Shown piece by piece: positions 55,045 to 64,000 of a stretch of DNA of 64,000 bases. Source of the stretch: Elusimicrobiota bacterium (GTDB lineage: Bacteria; Elusimicrobiota; Elusimicrobia; FEN-1173); NCBI GenBank assembly GCA_016714745.1, contig JADKCG010000008.1:65509-129508 (forward strand), in the 5' to 3' direction. Each line of letters begins with the position of its first letter. Position 1 is the stretch's first letter. The translations under genes were made by a program, and so were the position numbers. The notes beneath the pieces are model-generated. The model had not been told where the DNA came from. It worked only from the letters and a program-made list of their open reading frames with translations, and did no database searches.

Positions 55045-56451
55045 ATGACTTCGCTCCTTTTTAATCGTGACCCCATGGACGTGATGCATGAAGCCTGTGG
55101 CGTCTTTGGCATTTACAACAACAAAGAGGCGGCGCGGTTGACTTATTTGGGTCTACAACAACTGCAACATCGGGGCCAAGAATCCGCGGGAATCGTCAGT
55201 TCCGATGGGAAACGGTTTTACACCCACGTGTCCATGGGTCTTGTGGCGGACGTCTTTCATCAGGCGGCTTTGGATAAGTTGAAAGGACGAATGGCCATCG
55301 GCCATGTTCGATACGCCACGGCGGGGGCGTCGTCGCTCTTAAACGCTCAGCCCATTGTGGTCATGACCGCCCGGGGCCCTTTGGCCATTGGGCACAATGG
55401 CAACCTCACGAACGCTTTAACTCTGCGGAAAAAACTGGAGTCCCAAGGGTCGATCTTCCAAACATCGTCGGACACCGAGGTCGTTTTGCATCTGATCGCC
55501 AAATCTCCGGCGCGGGATTTGGTGAACGCCATGAAAGACGCGTTGAGCCAGGTCACGGGGGCTTATTCCATCGTTCTGCAAACGCCCAAGATGATTTTTG
55601 CCGCGCGGGACCCCTGGGGCGTGCGGCCGCTCCATATCGGACGATTAAACGGGTCGGCGCTTATCGCGTCGGAAACCTGCGCCTTTGACATTGTCAACGC
55701 GAAACTCACTCGGGAAGTCAAACCGGGGGAAATCGTGGCCCTCGATCACCGCGGGGTGCGGACCGTGGCCCAAATGCCCGCGCCCACCCAAGCCCACTGC
55801 GTTTTTGAGTTCGTGTATTTTGCCCGGCCCGACAGCCATATTTTCGGAAAAAGCGTGTATGAGGTCCGACGGGAACTGGGCCGCCAACTGGCCCGGGAAG
55901 CCCCGGCCAAGGCCGATATCGTCGTGGCGGTGCCGGATTCCGCGTCCGTCGCCGCCATGGGCTACGCCGAGGAAGCCAAACTTCCTCTTGAGATGGGCCT
56001 CATTCGAAGCCACTACAAAGGGAGAACCTTTATCGAACCCAAACAGTCCATCCGGGATTTCGGCGCTCGCATGAAATACGCCGCTGTGGTGGAAGCGTTG
56101 AAAGGCAAACGGGTGGTCCTTGTGGACGATTCCATCGTGCGCGGAACCACGAGCCGAAAACTGATTCGCATGTTGAAACGCGCGGGAGCCAAAGAAATTC
56201 ATATGCGCGTCAGTTCTCCCCCCATGATGGGGCCTTGTTTCTACGGGATCGATACCCCGGAATCCAACGAATTGATCGCCACGCGCATGTCCGTCGACGG
56301 AATTTGCCGTTATTTGAATACGGACAGTCTCAAATACTTAAGCCTTGAAGGGATGCTCCGCGCCGCCGGCAAAAAACCGTCGGATTTTTGTTCCGCGTGT
56401 TTCACCACCCGTTACCCCATCCCGATCGAAGACAGCGGGCGGCCCCGATGA
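55045..56451 (+). CDS. purF: Amidophosphoribosyltransferase
   Basis: First committed step of purine synthesis: PRPP plus glutamine to phosphoribosylamine. The 468-residue protein has a short propeptide before the N-terminal nucleophile Cys18 (MHEACGVFGI), the glutaminase domain (LGLQQLQHRGQESAGI, GHVRYATAG, GHNGNLTN) and the phosphoribosyltransferase domain with VVLVDDSIVRGTTSRKLI. Cysteines near the end (SDFCSACFTTRYP) fit the iron-sulfur type seen in Bacillus. Starts three bases behind purQ. Confidence 0.96.
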   Translation: MTSLLFNRDPMDVMHEACGVFGIYNNKEAARLTYLGLQQLQHRGQESAGIVSSDGKRFYTHVSMGLVADVFHQAALDKLKGRMAIGHVRYATAGASSLLNAQPIVVMTARGPLAIGHNGNLTNALTLRKKLESQGSIFQTSSDTEVVLHLIAKSPARDLVNAMKDALSQVTGAYSIVLQTPKMIFAARDPWGVRPLHIGRLNGSALIASETCAFDIVNAKLTREVKPGEIVALDHRGVRTVAQMPAPTQAHCVFEFVYFARPDSHIFGKSVYEVRRELGRQLAREAPAKADIVVAVPDSASVAAMGYAEEAKLPLEMGLIRSHYKGRTFIEPKQSIRDFGARMKYAAVVEALKGKRVVLVDDSIVRGTTSRKLIRMLKRAGAKEIHMRVSSPPMMGPCFYGIDTPESNELIATRMSVDGICRYLNTDSLKYLSLEGMLRAAGKKPSDFCSACFTTRYPIPIEDSGRPR

Positions 56452-57759
56452 ACGTTTTGGTCATTGGTTCTGGCGGGCGTGAACACGCCCTGGTCTGGGC
56501 GCTCCACCGCAGTCCCACCGTTCGGCAAGTGTTCTGTGCCCCGGGGAACGCGGGCGTTGCGGGTTTGGCCGAATGCGCCGACGTGAACATCAAAGACATT
56601 CCCGCCCTACTGCATTACATCGAGGCGAAAGGAATCGGATTAACGGTGATTGGCCCCGAAGTCCCGCTGGTGGAAGGCTTAGCCGATGTTTTGCGTGCCT
56701 CTGGGCACCCCGTGTTCGGCCCGGGCCGGGCCGCCGCCCGGCTGGAAGGAAGCAAAACGTTTGCCAAAGAATTTATGACGCGGAACGGTATCCCCACGGC
56801 GGGGTTCCGGTCGTTCAGCACGCCGGCGGAAGCCTTGGGTTTCGTTCAGTCGCCCCAATGGCCGGAGAGTTACCGTGTGGTCAAAGCCGACGGTTTGGCC
56901 GCGGGCAAGGGCGTTGTTGTTTGTGATTCGCGGGAAGAGGTTCAGTCCGCCGTCGAACGCATGATGGTGGAACGGGCTTTTGGCGCCGCGGGCGATCAGG
57001 TGGTCATCGAGGAAGCCATGACCGGCGAGGAACTGAGCGTCATGGCGTTGACTGACGGAGAAACATTTTTAACCCTGCCCACCACCCAAGATCACAAGCG
57101 GGTCTTTGACAATGATGTGGGGCCTAACACGGGGGGCATGGGAGCCTACGGCCCTGTTCCCCAGGTGACAAAAGAAACCTGGGCCCGCATCGAAACGGAA
57201 ATCCTTGGGCCGGTTTCGGGAGGGTCTCAAACGGGAAAAGCTCGAATACCGAGGGGTCATTTACGTGGGGATCATGTTGACGCCCAACGGTCCGCGGGTA
57301 CTGGAATTCAATGTGCGGTTCGGCGATCCAGAGACTCAGGTCATCCTCCCGCTCGTCAGTTCGGATTGGGGCAAACTCTTCTTTGCCACCGCCCAGGGTC
57401 GTCTGAAAGACGCCCCCCTAAGGCTAAAAAAAGGATCGGCCGTGACCGTGGTCTTGGCTTCCGGCGGGTACCCGGGTCCGTTCGAAAAAGGGAAATTCAT
57501 TTCCGGCTTGGAGGACGTCACGAAAGAACCGAACGTGATCGTCTTCCATTCCGGCACAGAGCGGGTCGGTTCAGAGCCCTTCAAAACAACCGGCGGCCGC
57601 GTTCTTTCCGTCACTGGAATGGGAGAAACCCTCGCCCTCGCGCGCGACCGCGCCTACGCCGCCCTCAAAAAAATCACCTTTGAAGGCGCCCACCACCGCA
57701 CCGACATCGCCTCCCGCGGCCTCTCGCCACGGTCCCCTTCAATGCGGGGTGAAATATAA
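56448..57759 (+). CDS. purD: Phosphoribosylamine-glycine ligase PurD (one frameshift)
   Basis: Second step of purine synthesis, about 437 residues after repair. The ATG at 56448 overlaps the purF stop. Frame 1 shows MNVLVIGSGGREHALVWAL, GPEVPLVEGLAD, VVKADGLAAGKGVVVC and NTGGMGAYGPVP, then loses the match near 57214. Another frame, up to 57759, continues with EYRGVIYVGIMLT, LEFNVRFGDPETQVILPL and VLASGGYPG, the normal C-terminal half. The break is in GGTTTCGGG (57212-57220); removing one base or adding two restores the frame. It closes the purine block. Confidence 0.93.
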
Positions 57760-57893
57760 ACCGTTTCCTGAAAGGCTCGAAGAACGGCGAATCTGGGAGT
57801 GCCGCTCACCTGAAATTTTCAGCGGACTGAGCATTTCCTTCCGGGAGGGTTGGAAAATTCTGTTCCGGACCCTGTCGACGGTAGTCCTGTGCC

Positions 57894-57911
57894 AACCGGG
57901 GAATCCCGGTT
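57894..57911. terminator. Short hairpin between convergent purD and aldolase genes
   Basis: AACCGGG-GAAT-CCCGGTT is a perfect seven-pair stem with a tetraloop at the meeting point of two convergent genes; its right arm includes the aldolase stop codon. There is no T-run on either strand, so efficiency is uncertain. The rest of the 150-base spacer holds nothing else visible. Confidence 0.5.
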
Positions 57912-58968
57912 AATAGATTTCGGCGGGGCGTTCGATCAATAATATTTTAATGGCGTGGACGGCGGCAGGGGGGAGGGGGCGGAACCAACCTTCTTGGCGG
58001 GCGATGGTGGAGACAAGGGCGTGGGCGTAAAAGACTTGAGCGTGGCCGTCGATTTCGCGGGGGGAGGCGGCGAGGATGTGGGCGGTGCGGTCGTCGGCTT
58101 GAATGAAATCGGGTGGGGTGTCGGACCAGAGGTCGAAATGACCTGGGAAATCGGTTAAAACGGGCGTTGTGTCGAAGTGGCAGGTGGGCCAACCGGGCAA
58201 ACGGACCTGATACCAGGTTTTCCCTTTAGGCGCGGGGCGTTGGTGAGAGGCCAAGGGTTCAATGACGGGCGGTGGGTATCGGTGCAGGCCGAAACGTTTT
58301 CTCAGGGGTTCTTCGAAAGCGTCGACGGCGCCCAGAATTTTCTTGTCGGAATCACTTCCCCAGGCGATCCCATGGTTTTGAAGAATCCAGAGGTTCACGG
58401 TTTGGCCTTGGGGCACGTTGGACATATTTTCCGCCACCTTGGAGCAGAGTTCGTGGCCGGGAACAGCGGGGGGAATCCAGCAAAATTTCAAGTCTTCGCC
58501 CCACAGGCTGAAACAGAAGTCCCGCGCTTCTTCTTCCGGCATAAGGCCCAACAGCTGGCCGGCGATGCTGTGCACGTGGGCCACCCACCGATTTGGCAAC
58601 AGCGCGTGAAGGCCCGCTTCCAAGGAAATTTTGGGACCCCGGGTGAGGGTGGAAGAAGTCAGCAAAGATTGATAAGCGTTGGACTTGGCTTCTACGCCCT
58701 GTTTTTTTTCAATGTCTGGAACGCCCTTGCGGATCGCTTGGTAATCCGCCAAAACCCATCCTTTGTCGGTCGTCACCTCGCCGAGCCGGAGTCCCGACGC
58801 TTTCACCAGAAATTGATGATCATTTATTTTGACGGAGGTGTTGCCGCCGCTGGCTTGGGTTAACAGAAGGTCACTTCCCAGTCGTCGGCTTAAGTTGGCC
58901 CAAAAATCTACGGCAAATCCCCCCGACCCCCCTTTTTCAAAGGGGGGGAGGGGGGATTTCTCAGACAT
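57910..58968 (-). CDS. Class II aldolase/adducin-family protein
   Basis: Metal-dependent aldolase-like enzyme of up to 352 residues. The fold markers are LTQASGGNTSVKINDHQFLVKASGLRLGEV (in part), HALLPNRWVAHVHSIAGQLLGL with the metal-binding HVH pair, and NLWILQNHGIAWGSD with a third histidine. The protein lies in the sugar-phosphate/rhamnulose aldolase superfamily; the exact substrate is unclear, but C-terminal domain and length resemble the aldolase part of bifunctional RhaD-type proteins. The first 14 or so residues (SPLPPFEKGGSGG) are encoded by a repeat, so the real start is uncertain. It follows the DUF523 gene with a seven-base overlap. Confidence 0.75.
   Translation of the reverse strand: MSEKSPLPPFEKGGSGGFAVDFWANLSRRLGSDLLLTQASGGNTSVKINDHQFLVKASGLRLGEVTTDKGWVLADYQAIRKGVPDIEKKQGVEAKSNAYQSLLTSSTLTRGPKISLEAGLHALLPNRWVAHVHSIAGQLLGLMPEEEARDFCFSLWGEDLKFCWIPPAVPGHELCSKVAENMSNVPQGQTVNLWILQNHGIAWGSDSDKKILGAVDAFEEPLRKRFGLHRYPPPVIEPLASHQRPAPKGKTWYQVRLPGWPTCHFDTTPVLTDFPGHFDLWSDTPPDFIQADDRTAHILAASPREIDGHAQVFYAHALVSTIARQEGWFRPLPPAAVHAIKILLIERPAEIY
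58915..58959. repeat. C/G-run inverted repeat overlapping the aldolase start
   Basis: AAATCCCCC at one end and GGGGGATTT at the other enclose runs of C, then CTTTTTCAAAG, then runs of G. This is a well-known type of dispersed hairpin repeat; when read through it yields the peptide SPLPPFEKGG seen at the N-terminus of many unrelated predicted proteins. Here it supplies the first codons after the annotated ATG. Confidence 0.65.
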
Positions 58969-59917
58969 GGTTGCGGAGCATCATTTCTTTGGGGTGGGGA
59001 TAGAGATAGGTTTGGCCTTCCAGGTAGGCGATGCCCTTGGTTCGGACGAAGGTTCTCAGCAACACGATGGGGGCGACCAAGGGAACCAGGTCGCGCTTAA
59101 AATCATCGATGACGGACAGCAGTTCTCGACGTTCTTCTGTTGTGGCGACGTCGCGCAAATAGCCGGCCGCGTGGCTCAGCACGTTAACGTGGCGGCGCGG
59201 GGTGGCCAGGTGTTTTAGGGCTTCCATGAAGCGCGTTCGGTAGGCCAACGCGAACTCAGCGGAGGGTTTCCCTTTAGCGTTGGCCACCAGACGGCCCAAT
59301 TCCTGGTACCCCGCGGGCTCGTGGGCCATGAGCAAGAGTTTTTCGGCCGTATGGAACCGCACCAGGTCCCCCACGGTCCAGGCCGTGCCAAAAAATCCTT
59401 CCATCCGGTGGTAGGCGAACACCCGCTCAATAAAATTTTCACGCAAACGCGAATCGTTCAGCCGCCCGTCCTCTTCCACTGGTAGGGTGGGCCATCGATT
59501 CAATAAAAGACGGGCAAATAGGCCGACGCCCTCTTTTGTTGGAGGTTTCCCTTCGTGGTGAACGCGCACGCGTTCCATTCCGCAACTGGGGGAATCTTTC
59601 TTTAACACAAAACCCGATAAGGGTTCTTTTTCCAAGAGTTTCAGCCGACGGTGGGTCCATTCGGTCATGTCGTCTGTCAGGTCCTGTCCCGTTTTTGGGT
59701 TCACCAGCCGAATATTCCCGTTGATCTCGGCCAAATGGATGGAATCCCGGGGCGAACCCAGGCCGATTTCCATTTCTGGGCAGAGGGGGGCAAACTCAAC
59801 GAACCGGGCCAATAGGTCCGCGATAAAGCTGTCCCGTTTGTGTCCGCCGTCGTAGCGCACCTTTTGACCCAGCAAGCAAGACGAGACGCCGATCCGAACC
59901 GATGATGTCATTTTCAT
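58961..59917 (-). CDS. DUF523 and DUF1722 (YbgA-like) two-domain protein
   Basis: Cytoplasmic protein of 318 residues. The first half (IGVSSCLLGQKVRYDGGHKR, FAPLCPEMEIGLG, FVLKKDSPSCG) is DUF523, with conserved cysteines that may bind a metal; the second half (YHRMEGFFGTAWTVGDLVRFHTAEKLLLMAH, in part) is DUF1722, as in E. coli YbgA next to the photolyase gene. The fused form is common and has been linked to DNA repair or thiol chemistry, without a settled function. It starts at the ATG at 59917 (GGAGGG upstream), overlapping the ATPase stop by four bases. Confidence 0.88.
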   Translation of the reverse strand: MKMTSSVRIGVSSCLLGQKVRYDGGHKRDSFIADLLARFVEFAPLCPEMEIGLGSPRDSIHLAEINGNIRLVNPKTGQDLTDDMTEWTHRRLKLLEKEPLSGFVLKKDSPSCGMERVRVHHEGKPPTKEGVGLFARLLLNRWPTLPVEEDGRLNDSRLRENFIERVFAYHRMEGFFGTAWTVGDLVRFHTAEKLLLMAHEPAGYQELGRLVANAKGKPSAEFALAYRTRFMEALKHLATPRRHVNVLSHAAGYLRDVATTEERRELLSVIDDFKRDLVPLVAPIVLLRTFVRTKGIAYLEGQTYLYPHPKEMMLRNHV

Positions 59918-62440
59918 CGATGGGCCCTCCCCCATTTTAAAACTTCAAACCAGACCACGCTGGCGGTGCCGGCCAAGAGGCAAAGGCCGATATCAGCGGG
60001 GTGAAGTTTGGAAAAATGGAACATGGCGCGCAAGAAAGGCACCCGCAAAACGAGCACTAAAAAACCGATGGAGCCAAACGTCACCCACCAAAGCGCCGTG
60101 TTCCGGGATGCCAATGTTCCTACCGCGGTTCGTGCCCAGGAACGGTTGGCGAAAATCAGGCCCACGTTGGCAATGATGAGCGCGGTGAACGTAATCGCGC
60201 GGGCGTCATCGGCCGGTTGGCCTCGATGGAGCGCCATGGCGTAAAGCGCTAACACCACCAACGTGACCACCCCGCCCTGAAAGAGACTGGTGGTCCAAAG
60301 GTCTCGCCCGAAAAGAGGCACCGCGGGGTTTCGCGGCGGGCGGGACATGACATCTTTTTCTTCTTCTTCCGCCTCAAACACCACCGACCCTGCCGGGTCG
60401 ATGATCAAGTGAAGGAACGCGATGTGGACCGGGAGCAAGATCATCGGCCACTTCATCGCGACGGGGACCAGCGTCATCCCCGCGATCGGGATGTGGACGG
60501 CCAAAATGTACGCCAGCCCCTTCTTTAAATTATCGAACACGCGGCGGCCCATTCGCACCCCGGCCACCAAGGAAGAAAAATCGTCGTCCAAAAGCACCAG
60601 GTCCGCCGCTTCCCGCGCCACGTCGGTGCCGCGTTCGCCCATGGCGATGCCGATGTGGGCGGCTTTGAGCGCGGGGGCATCGTTGACGCCATCGCCCGTC
60701 ATGACCACGATTTCTCCGTTGGCTTTGAGGGATTGGACCAGACGAAGTTTTTGTTCTGGCACCACTCGCGCAAAAACATTTGTTTTACCGACCGCGGCGC
60801 GGAGATCAGTGTCAGACAACTGTTCCAGGTCCAGGCCTGTCATGGCATGGTCGGCCTGGGCGATCCCAATGGCGCGAGCGACGCTCAAGGCCGTCCCCGG
60901 GTGATCGCCCGTGATCATTACCACCCGTAGCCCGGCCCGCTGGGCGTCGGCCACCGCGGCCGGCACGCCGGGGCGAACGGGGTCTAAAAACCCCAGCAGG
61001 CCCGTGAAATTAAAATCGAAATCATGTTGGTTTGTGGGACGCGTGTCCGACGGGGGCGACGCCGTGGCCACGCCCAACACCCGCAAGCCTTCCGCTGATA
61101 ATGAGTCGAGCACTTTCGATAGCCGTTGCCGTTCGGTGTCCGGCAGATGACATAAATCAAAAATCGCTTCGGGGGCGCCCTTGGCGGAGGCGAACGCTTC
61201 GGTCCCATCGGGCGAGACCCAGAGGTTGGACATGGCCAAAAGCCCGCGGGACAAAGGGTATTCATGCACCCGAGTCCATCCTTGGCGGGTGCGGGCCGGC
61301 AGGCCTGTTTCCGGGCGATGCACCCGTTCGACGGCCTGTTCCATCGGGTCCACGGGATTCGGTTGGCTGGCCAAAAGACCGAAATCGATGAGCGGGTGAA
61401 ACATTTTCGGAACAGCCGTGGTGTTCAGGCGGAAGGTCTGGTGATCGGCAAACACCGTGTGGAGGACCATTCGGTTTTGGCTGAGCGTGCCGGTTTTGTC
61501 CACGCAGAGGACCGTCGCCGCCCCCAAGGTTTCCACCGCCGCCATCCGTCGGGTGAGCACACGCTTTTTGGACAAACGCCAGGCCCCGAGGGATAGAAAA
61601 ATCACGAGCACCATGGGGAACTCGTTCGGCAAGATGGCCATGGCGAGCGTGAGGCCGGACAAGAGGCCGCCCATCCAATCGCCCCGTGTCAGGCCGTAAA
61701 TGACGATCACGGCCACGCATAACGCCAACGCGCCCACGGCGAGACGGCGCACCAGGGCGTGGGTTTCCCTCTGAAGGGGGGTGGATTCCGGGGACAGGGA
61801 TTTTAAGGCCGCCCCGATCTTGCCGACTTCGCTCCTCAGTCCCGTGGCGGTGACGAGGGCGACGCCTTGGCCTTGAACCACCAAGGTGCTGGCAAAAACG
61901 AACGGCAGGTCGTCTCCCCCTGGCCGCGGCGACGTGGGCTGATCGTCCAATGACGGGAGTTTGCGGACGGGAACAGATTCTCCTGTTAAGAGAGATTCGT
62001 CCACGGCCAAATGACTGGCGGAGACGAGACGCGCATCGGCCGGAACACGATCGCCTTCGGAAAGGATCAATAAATCTCCTTCCACCACGTCCCGCCCAGC
62101 AATCCGCCGCTGAACGCCGTCCCGCACCACCACCGCCCGGGGGCTGGAAAGGTCCCGAAGAGCCGAGAGAGCCCGTTCTGTCTTCCAATCTTGGGCAATG
62201 GTGATCCCCATGATAAAGAAAACGAACCCCAAAAAGGATCAGCGCTTCTTGCCGGTCTCCCAAAATCCAGTAAAGAACGCCGCAGGCCAGGAGGAGCAAA
62301 AACATGGGTTCCCGAAGCACCTCAAAAGCCAGATGCCAAAAAGATCGGCCGCTGGACCCGCGCAATTCGTTCGCCCCTTGGCGGAGAAGTCGCCGCGCCG
62401 CTTCATCTGATGTCAAACCCGTCATTGTCATAGGTGTCAT
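59914..62440 (-). CDS. Cation-translocating P-type ATPase (one frameshift)
   Basis: Inner-membrane ion pump of about 841 residues after repair, P2/P3-like group (Ca2+ or similar cations). It starts at the ATG at 62440 (AAAGGA upstream) with the cation-ATPase N-terminal domain (TSDEAARRLLRQGANEL). Motifs in order: DESLLTGESVPV, the phosphorylated Asp in CVDKTGTLSQNRM, KGAPEAIFDLC, MITGDHPGTA, TGDGVNDAPALKAAHIGIAMG and HLIIDPAGSVVFEAE in the membrane end. The frame breaks at the run of five T/A at 62231-62235: one T too many in CTTTTTGGGG; the earlier frame gives only the first ~68 residues. Ion specificity cannot be read with confidence. Confidence 0.88.
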
Positions 62441-62483
62441 TATTCCTTTCTAGAATTTTCCTATAAAATGGTAGGATAACGCC

Positions 62484-63581
62484 GTGGATAAGCCAACCTT
62501 TTTTATGAGAACGCTCGTTTTTCTTTTGGTCTCCGGTTGCGCAACGGGCCGCCCCCCGTTGAATAACCTCATACGCCAGCTCCGGCATTCAAACCCAGAA
62601 GTTCGCGTTCGCGCCATGGGACAGCTTTCCCAGTATGGGACCCAAGCCACCAAGGCCTTGCCTTATTTGGCCGAAAATTTTAGGGACCGACGTGAACCGG
62701 TCAACCGCGCCGCCGAGAACGCCATCATTGCCATGAAAGAACCGGGCGCTCAGGCGCTGGGCTCTCTTCTATCGGACAAAGACAGTTGGGTTCGTTGTCG
62801 TGCCGCGGGCGCTCTGGGACGTATGCCGGCCGACGCGCCAAGCGTCGTTCCGGCGCTGGTGGAAGCTCTGCGAGACCGGGATTTCTGCGTGTCCGAGAAA
62901 GCCGCCATCGCCTTGGGCGCTGTGGGCGAGCCGGCCGTTCCGGCCTTGCTCGAGACGCTGAAATCCAATAACGCCACTGCACGAAAAGGCGCGGCCCAAG
63001 CGTTAGGGTCCATGGGCCCGGAGATACAAGCCAAAGTCGGTGCGGCTCTTCTTCCTTCTCTGTTGAGCAAAGACGAGTTCGTTCGCGGCGAAGCCGCTAT
63101 GCGCATCACCCACATGGGAAAAATCGGCATTCCTGTTTTCCTCGCGGCATTAAAAGAGCCGGAGGCGGACCTCCGCCAACGCGCTGTCGATGGTTTAGGG
63201 GAAATCGGGATCGCCACGCCGGAAGTGGTGGACGCTTTCATCGGTCTTTTTAAGGATTCCCAACAGACCCTTCGGCTGAAAGCCTCGGTCGTCCTGGGCC
63301 GGTTGGGCCAAAAAGACAGCTTTGTTTATGAAAGAGTCGCGCCGCAATTAACGTCCAAAGACAAACTCGTTCTGCTCGGAACGATGCGGGCGCTGGGGGA
63401 CATGGGGGGCGTGGCCGAACCTTCCCTTCCACAAATTGTTTTCTTTATGGAAGAAAGCCCCGACCCCGATCTTCGTAACGAAGCCGCCGAATCGCTCATC
63501 AAAATGGGGACCACCGCGTCTCTCGCCGCCGCCGAGAAATATACGCGCGGCCGTTACAATAAGCGCCATTCCGAAAAGTAA
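62484..63581 (+). CDS. HEAT-repeat lipoprotein
   Basis: About 365 residues from a GTG at 62484 (AGGA upstream); an in-frame ATG lies at 62505. A short hydrophobic segment ends in a lipobox (LVSGC, Cys near residue 19), so the protein is probably lipid-anchored. The rest is a stack of HEAT/PBS-type helical repeats, e.g. SNPEVRVRAMGQL, DKDSWVRCRAAGALGRM, DRDFCVSEKAAIALGAVG, EADLRQRAVDGLGEIG, DPDLRNEAAESLIKMG. Such proteins act as binding scaffolds; the partner is unknown. It is transcribed away from the ATPase, with a TATAAA sequence at 62462-62467. Confidence 0.85.
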   Translation: MDKPTFFMRTLVFLLVSGCATGRPPLNNLIRQLRHSNPEVRVRAMGQLSQYGTQATKALPYLAENFRDRREPVNRAAENAIIAMKEPGAQALGSLLSDKDSWVRCRAAGALGRMPADAPSVVPALVEALRDRDFCVSEKAAIALGAVGEPAVPALLETLKSNNATARKGAAQALGSMGPEIQAKVGAALLPSLLSKDEFVRGEAAMRITHMGKIGIPVFLAALKEPEADLRQRAVDGLGEIGIATPEVVDAFIGLFKDSQQTLRLKASVVLGRLGQKDSFVYERVAPQLTSKDKLVLLGTMRALGDMGGVAEPSLPQIVFFMEESPDPDLRNEAAESLIKMGTTASLAAAEKYTRGRYNKRHSEK

Positions 63582-63618
63582 TCCGTTTTTCGTTTCATAA
63601 AAACCGAAAAAGAAGTTC

Positions 63619-63647
63619 TTGAGCCTTTTCCTTTGCGTTTGTATAAT
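63619..63647 (+). promoter_or_regulatory. Promoter of the citrate synthase gene, apparently leaderless
   Basis: TTGAGC (63619-63624), 17 bases, TATAAT (63642-63647). The ATG of the next gene starts nine bases after the -10 box with no ribosome-binding site between, exactly the spacing seen at ppx. Confidence 0.75.
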
Positions 63648-63656
63648 CCTTTCGCC

Positions 63657-64000
63657 ATGGTTGAAAATCCCAAAGACATGCATGTGCCTAAAGGGCTTGA
63701 AGACGTCGTTGTCGGGACGTCGTCGATCACCTTTTTAGACGGGTTGAAAGGCCGTATGCTTTACAAGGGCTACGACGCTGTGTCCATGGCCGGAAAGATT
63801 TCTTTCGAGGAAGTGGTGTACCTTTTGTGGGAAGGGGAACTGCCGAACGCGGCCCAGCTCAAATCGTTTTCCCAGTCCTTAACGGAGAACCGGGCGCTTC
63901 CCGCCGAGGTCCTCTCGGTGATGGAGAAATTTCCTAAAAAGTGTCATCCCATGGACGTTTTACGGGAAGGCGTCACATTGTTGGGCATGTTGGCTCCCGA
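63657..64000 (+). CDS. gltA: Citrate synthase (5' part; continues beyond window)
   Basis: The first 114 residues of a citrate synthase, which condenses acetyl-CoA and oxaloacetate. Visible traits are KGLEDVVVGTSSITFLDGLKG, quoted in part, then MLYKGYDAVSMAG (the family's RYRGYDI region), FEEVVYLLWEGELPN and MDVLREGVTLLGML. The shorter N-terminus matches the Bacillus/archaeal (type I, also 2-methylcitrate synthase) group rather than E. coli GltA; the two activities cannot be told apart from this part. Start at the ATG at 63657, nine bases from a strong promoter. Confidence 0.92.
   Translation, partial: MVENPKDMHVPKGLEDVVVGTSSITFLDGLKGRMLYKGYDAVSMAGKISFEEVVYLLWEGELPNAAQLKSFSQSLTENRALPAEVLSVMEKFPKKCHPMDVLREGVTLLGMLAP

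Noticed and set aside
1..64000. tRNA, rRNA and CRISPR arrays.
   Set aside because: No cloverleaf-like sequences, rRNA stretches or regularly spaced direct repeats were noticed on reading; a dedicated tRNA scan could not be run.

Overview
The window is a GC-rich (mid-to-high 50s percent by eye), gene-dense bacterial chromosome segment from a Gram-negative (diderm) organism: it encodes an outer-membrane beta-barrel of the MtrB/PioB type, a second porin, a PorV-like outer-membrane protein and many proteins with signal peptides. I see no rRNA, tRNA or CRISPR array. The mix of PorV-like and FlgD-like secreted proteins, a B12-dependent ribonucleotide reductase with an intein, GuaB3 and a PurS/PurL/PurQ purine pathway would fit Elusimicrobiota or another little-cultured diderm phylum; this placement is inference only.

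Layout. (1) 1-10.6 kb, minus strand: a complete chemotaxis operon (cheW2-cheR-cheD-cheY-cheX-cheB-cheA-cheW1) followed by two chemoreceptors, one of which has a heme c motif in its periplasmic sensor. (2) 10.8-17.7 kb, plus strand: a candidate extracellular electron transfer conduit consisting of a monoheme cytochrome c, an 11-heme cytochrome c fused to a b-type membrane domain (CbcL-like), a decaheme MtrA/DmsE-type cytochrome and an MtrB/PioB-type barrel, then an unusual receiver protein. (3) 18-35.6 kb: phosphate and polyphosphate metabolism (ppx; then on the minus strand phoR-phoB, two small genes, a porin, pstSCAB, phoU, ppk1), a VapBC-type toxin-antitoxin pair, and two outer-membrane or secreted proteins. 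Three promoters carry the same 7-4-7 direct repeat, a plausible PhoB box. (4) 35.7-39.5 kb: envelope glycan or lipid genes (hexapeptide acyltransferase, glycosyltransferase, PEP-CTERM-associated acyltransferase) whose two blocks share an ~80-bp upstream element, and MITE-like repeats. (5) 39.9-57.8 kb, plus strand: a nucleotide supergroup (nrdR, intein-containing nrdJ, dcd, a GGDEF-CBM48 protein, guaB3, a small conserved gene, an orphan DNA methyltransferase, guaA, purC, tandem purS, purL, purQ, purF, purD). (6) 57.9-64 kb: a class II aldolase, a DUF523/DUF1722 protein, a P-type ATPase, a HEAT-repeat lipoprotein and the start of a citrate synthase.

How it fits together. The most exciting part is region 1 plus 2: a whole chemosensory pathway with a heme-binding receptor lies head-to-head with a quinol-to-outer-membrane electron conduit, suggesting that the cell steers according to the redox state or electron-acceptor supply that the conduit serves. 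Regions 3 and 5 are coherent physiological blocks (phosphate starvation and storage; nucleotide synthesis).

Caution: eight genes or gene positions in the window show a one-step reading-frame break in a short homopolymer or dinucleotide run, including two in purL and one in purD. Each is repaired exactly by a 1- or 2-base change, so consensus errors are more likely than real gene decay. Such genes are listed here as one feature each, with the break position in the text.
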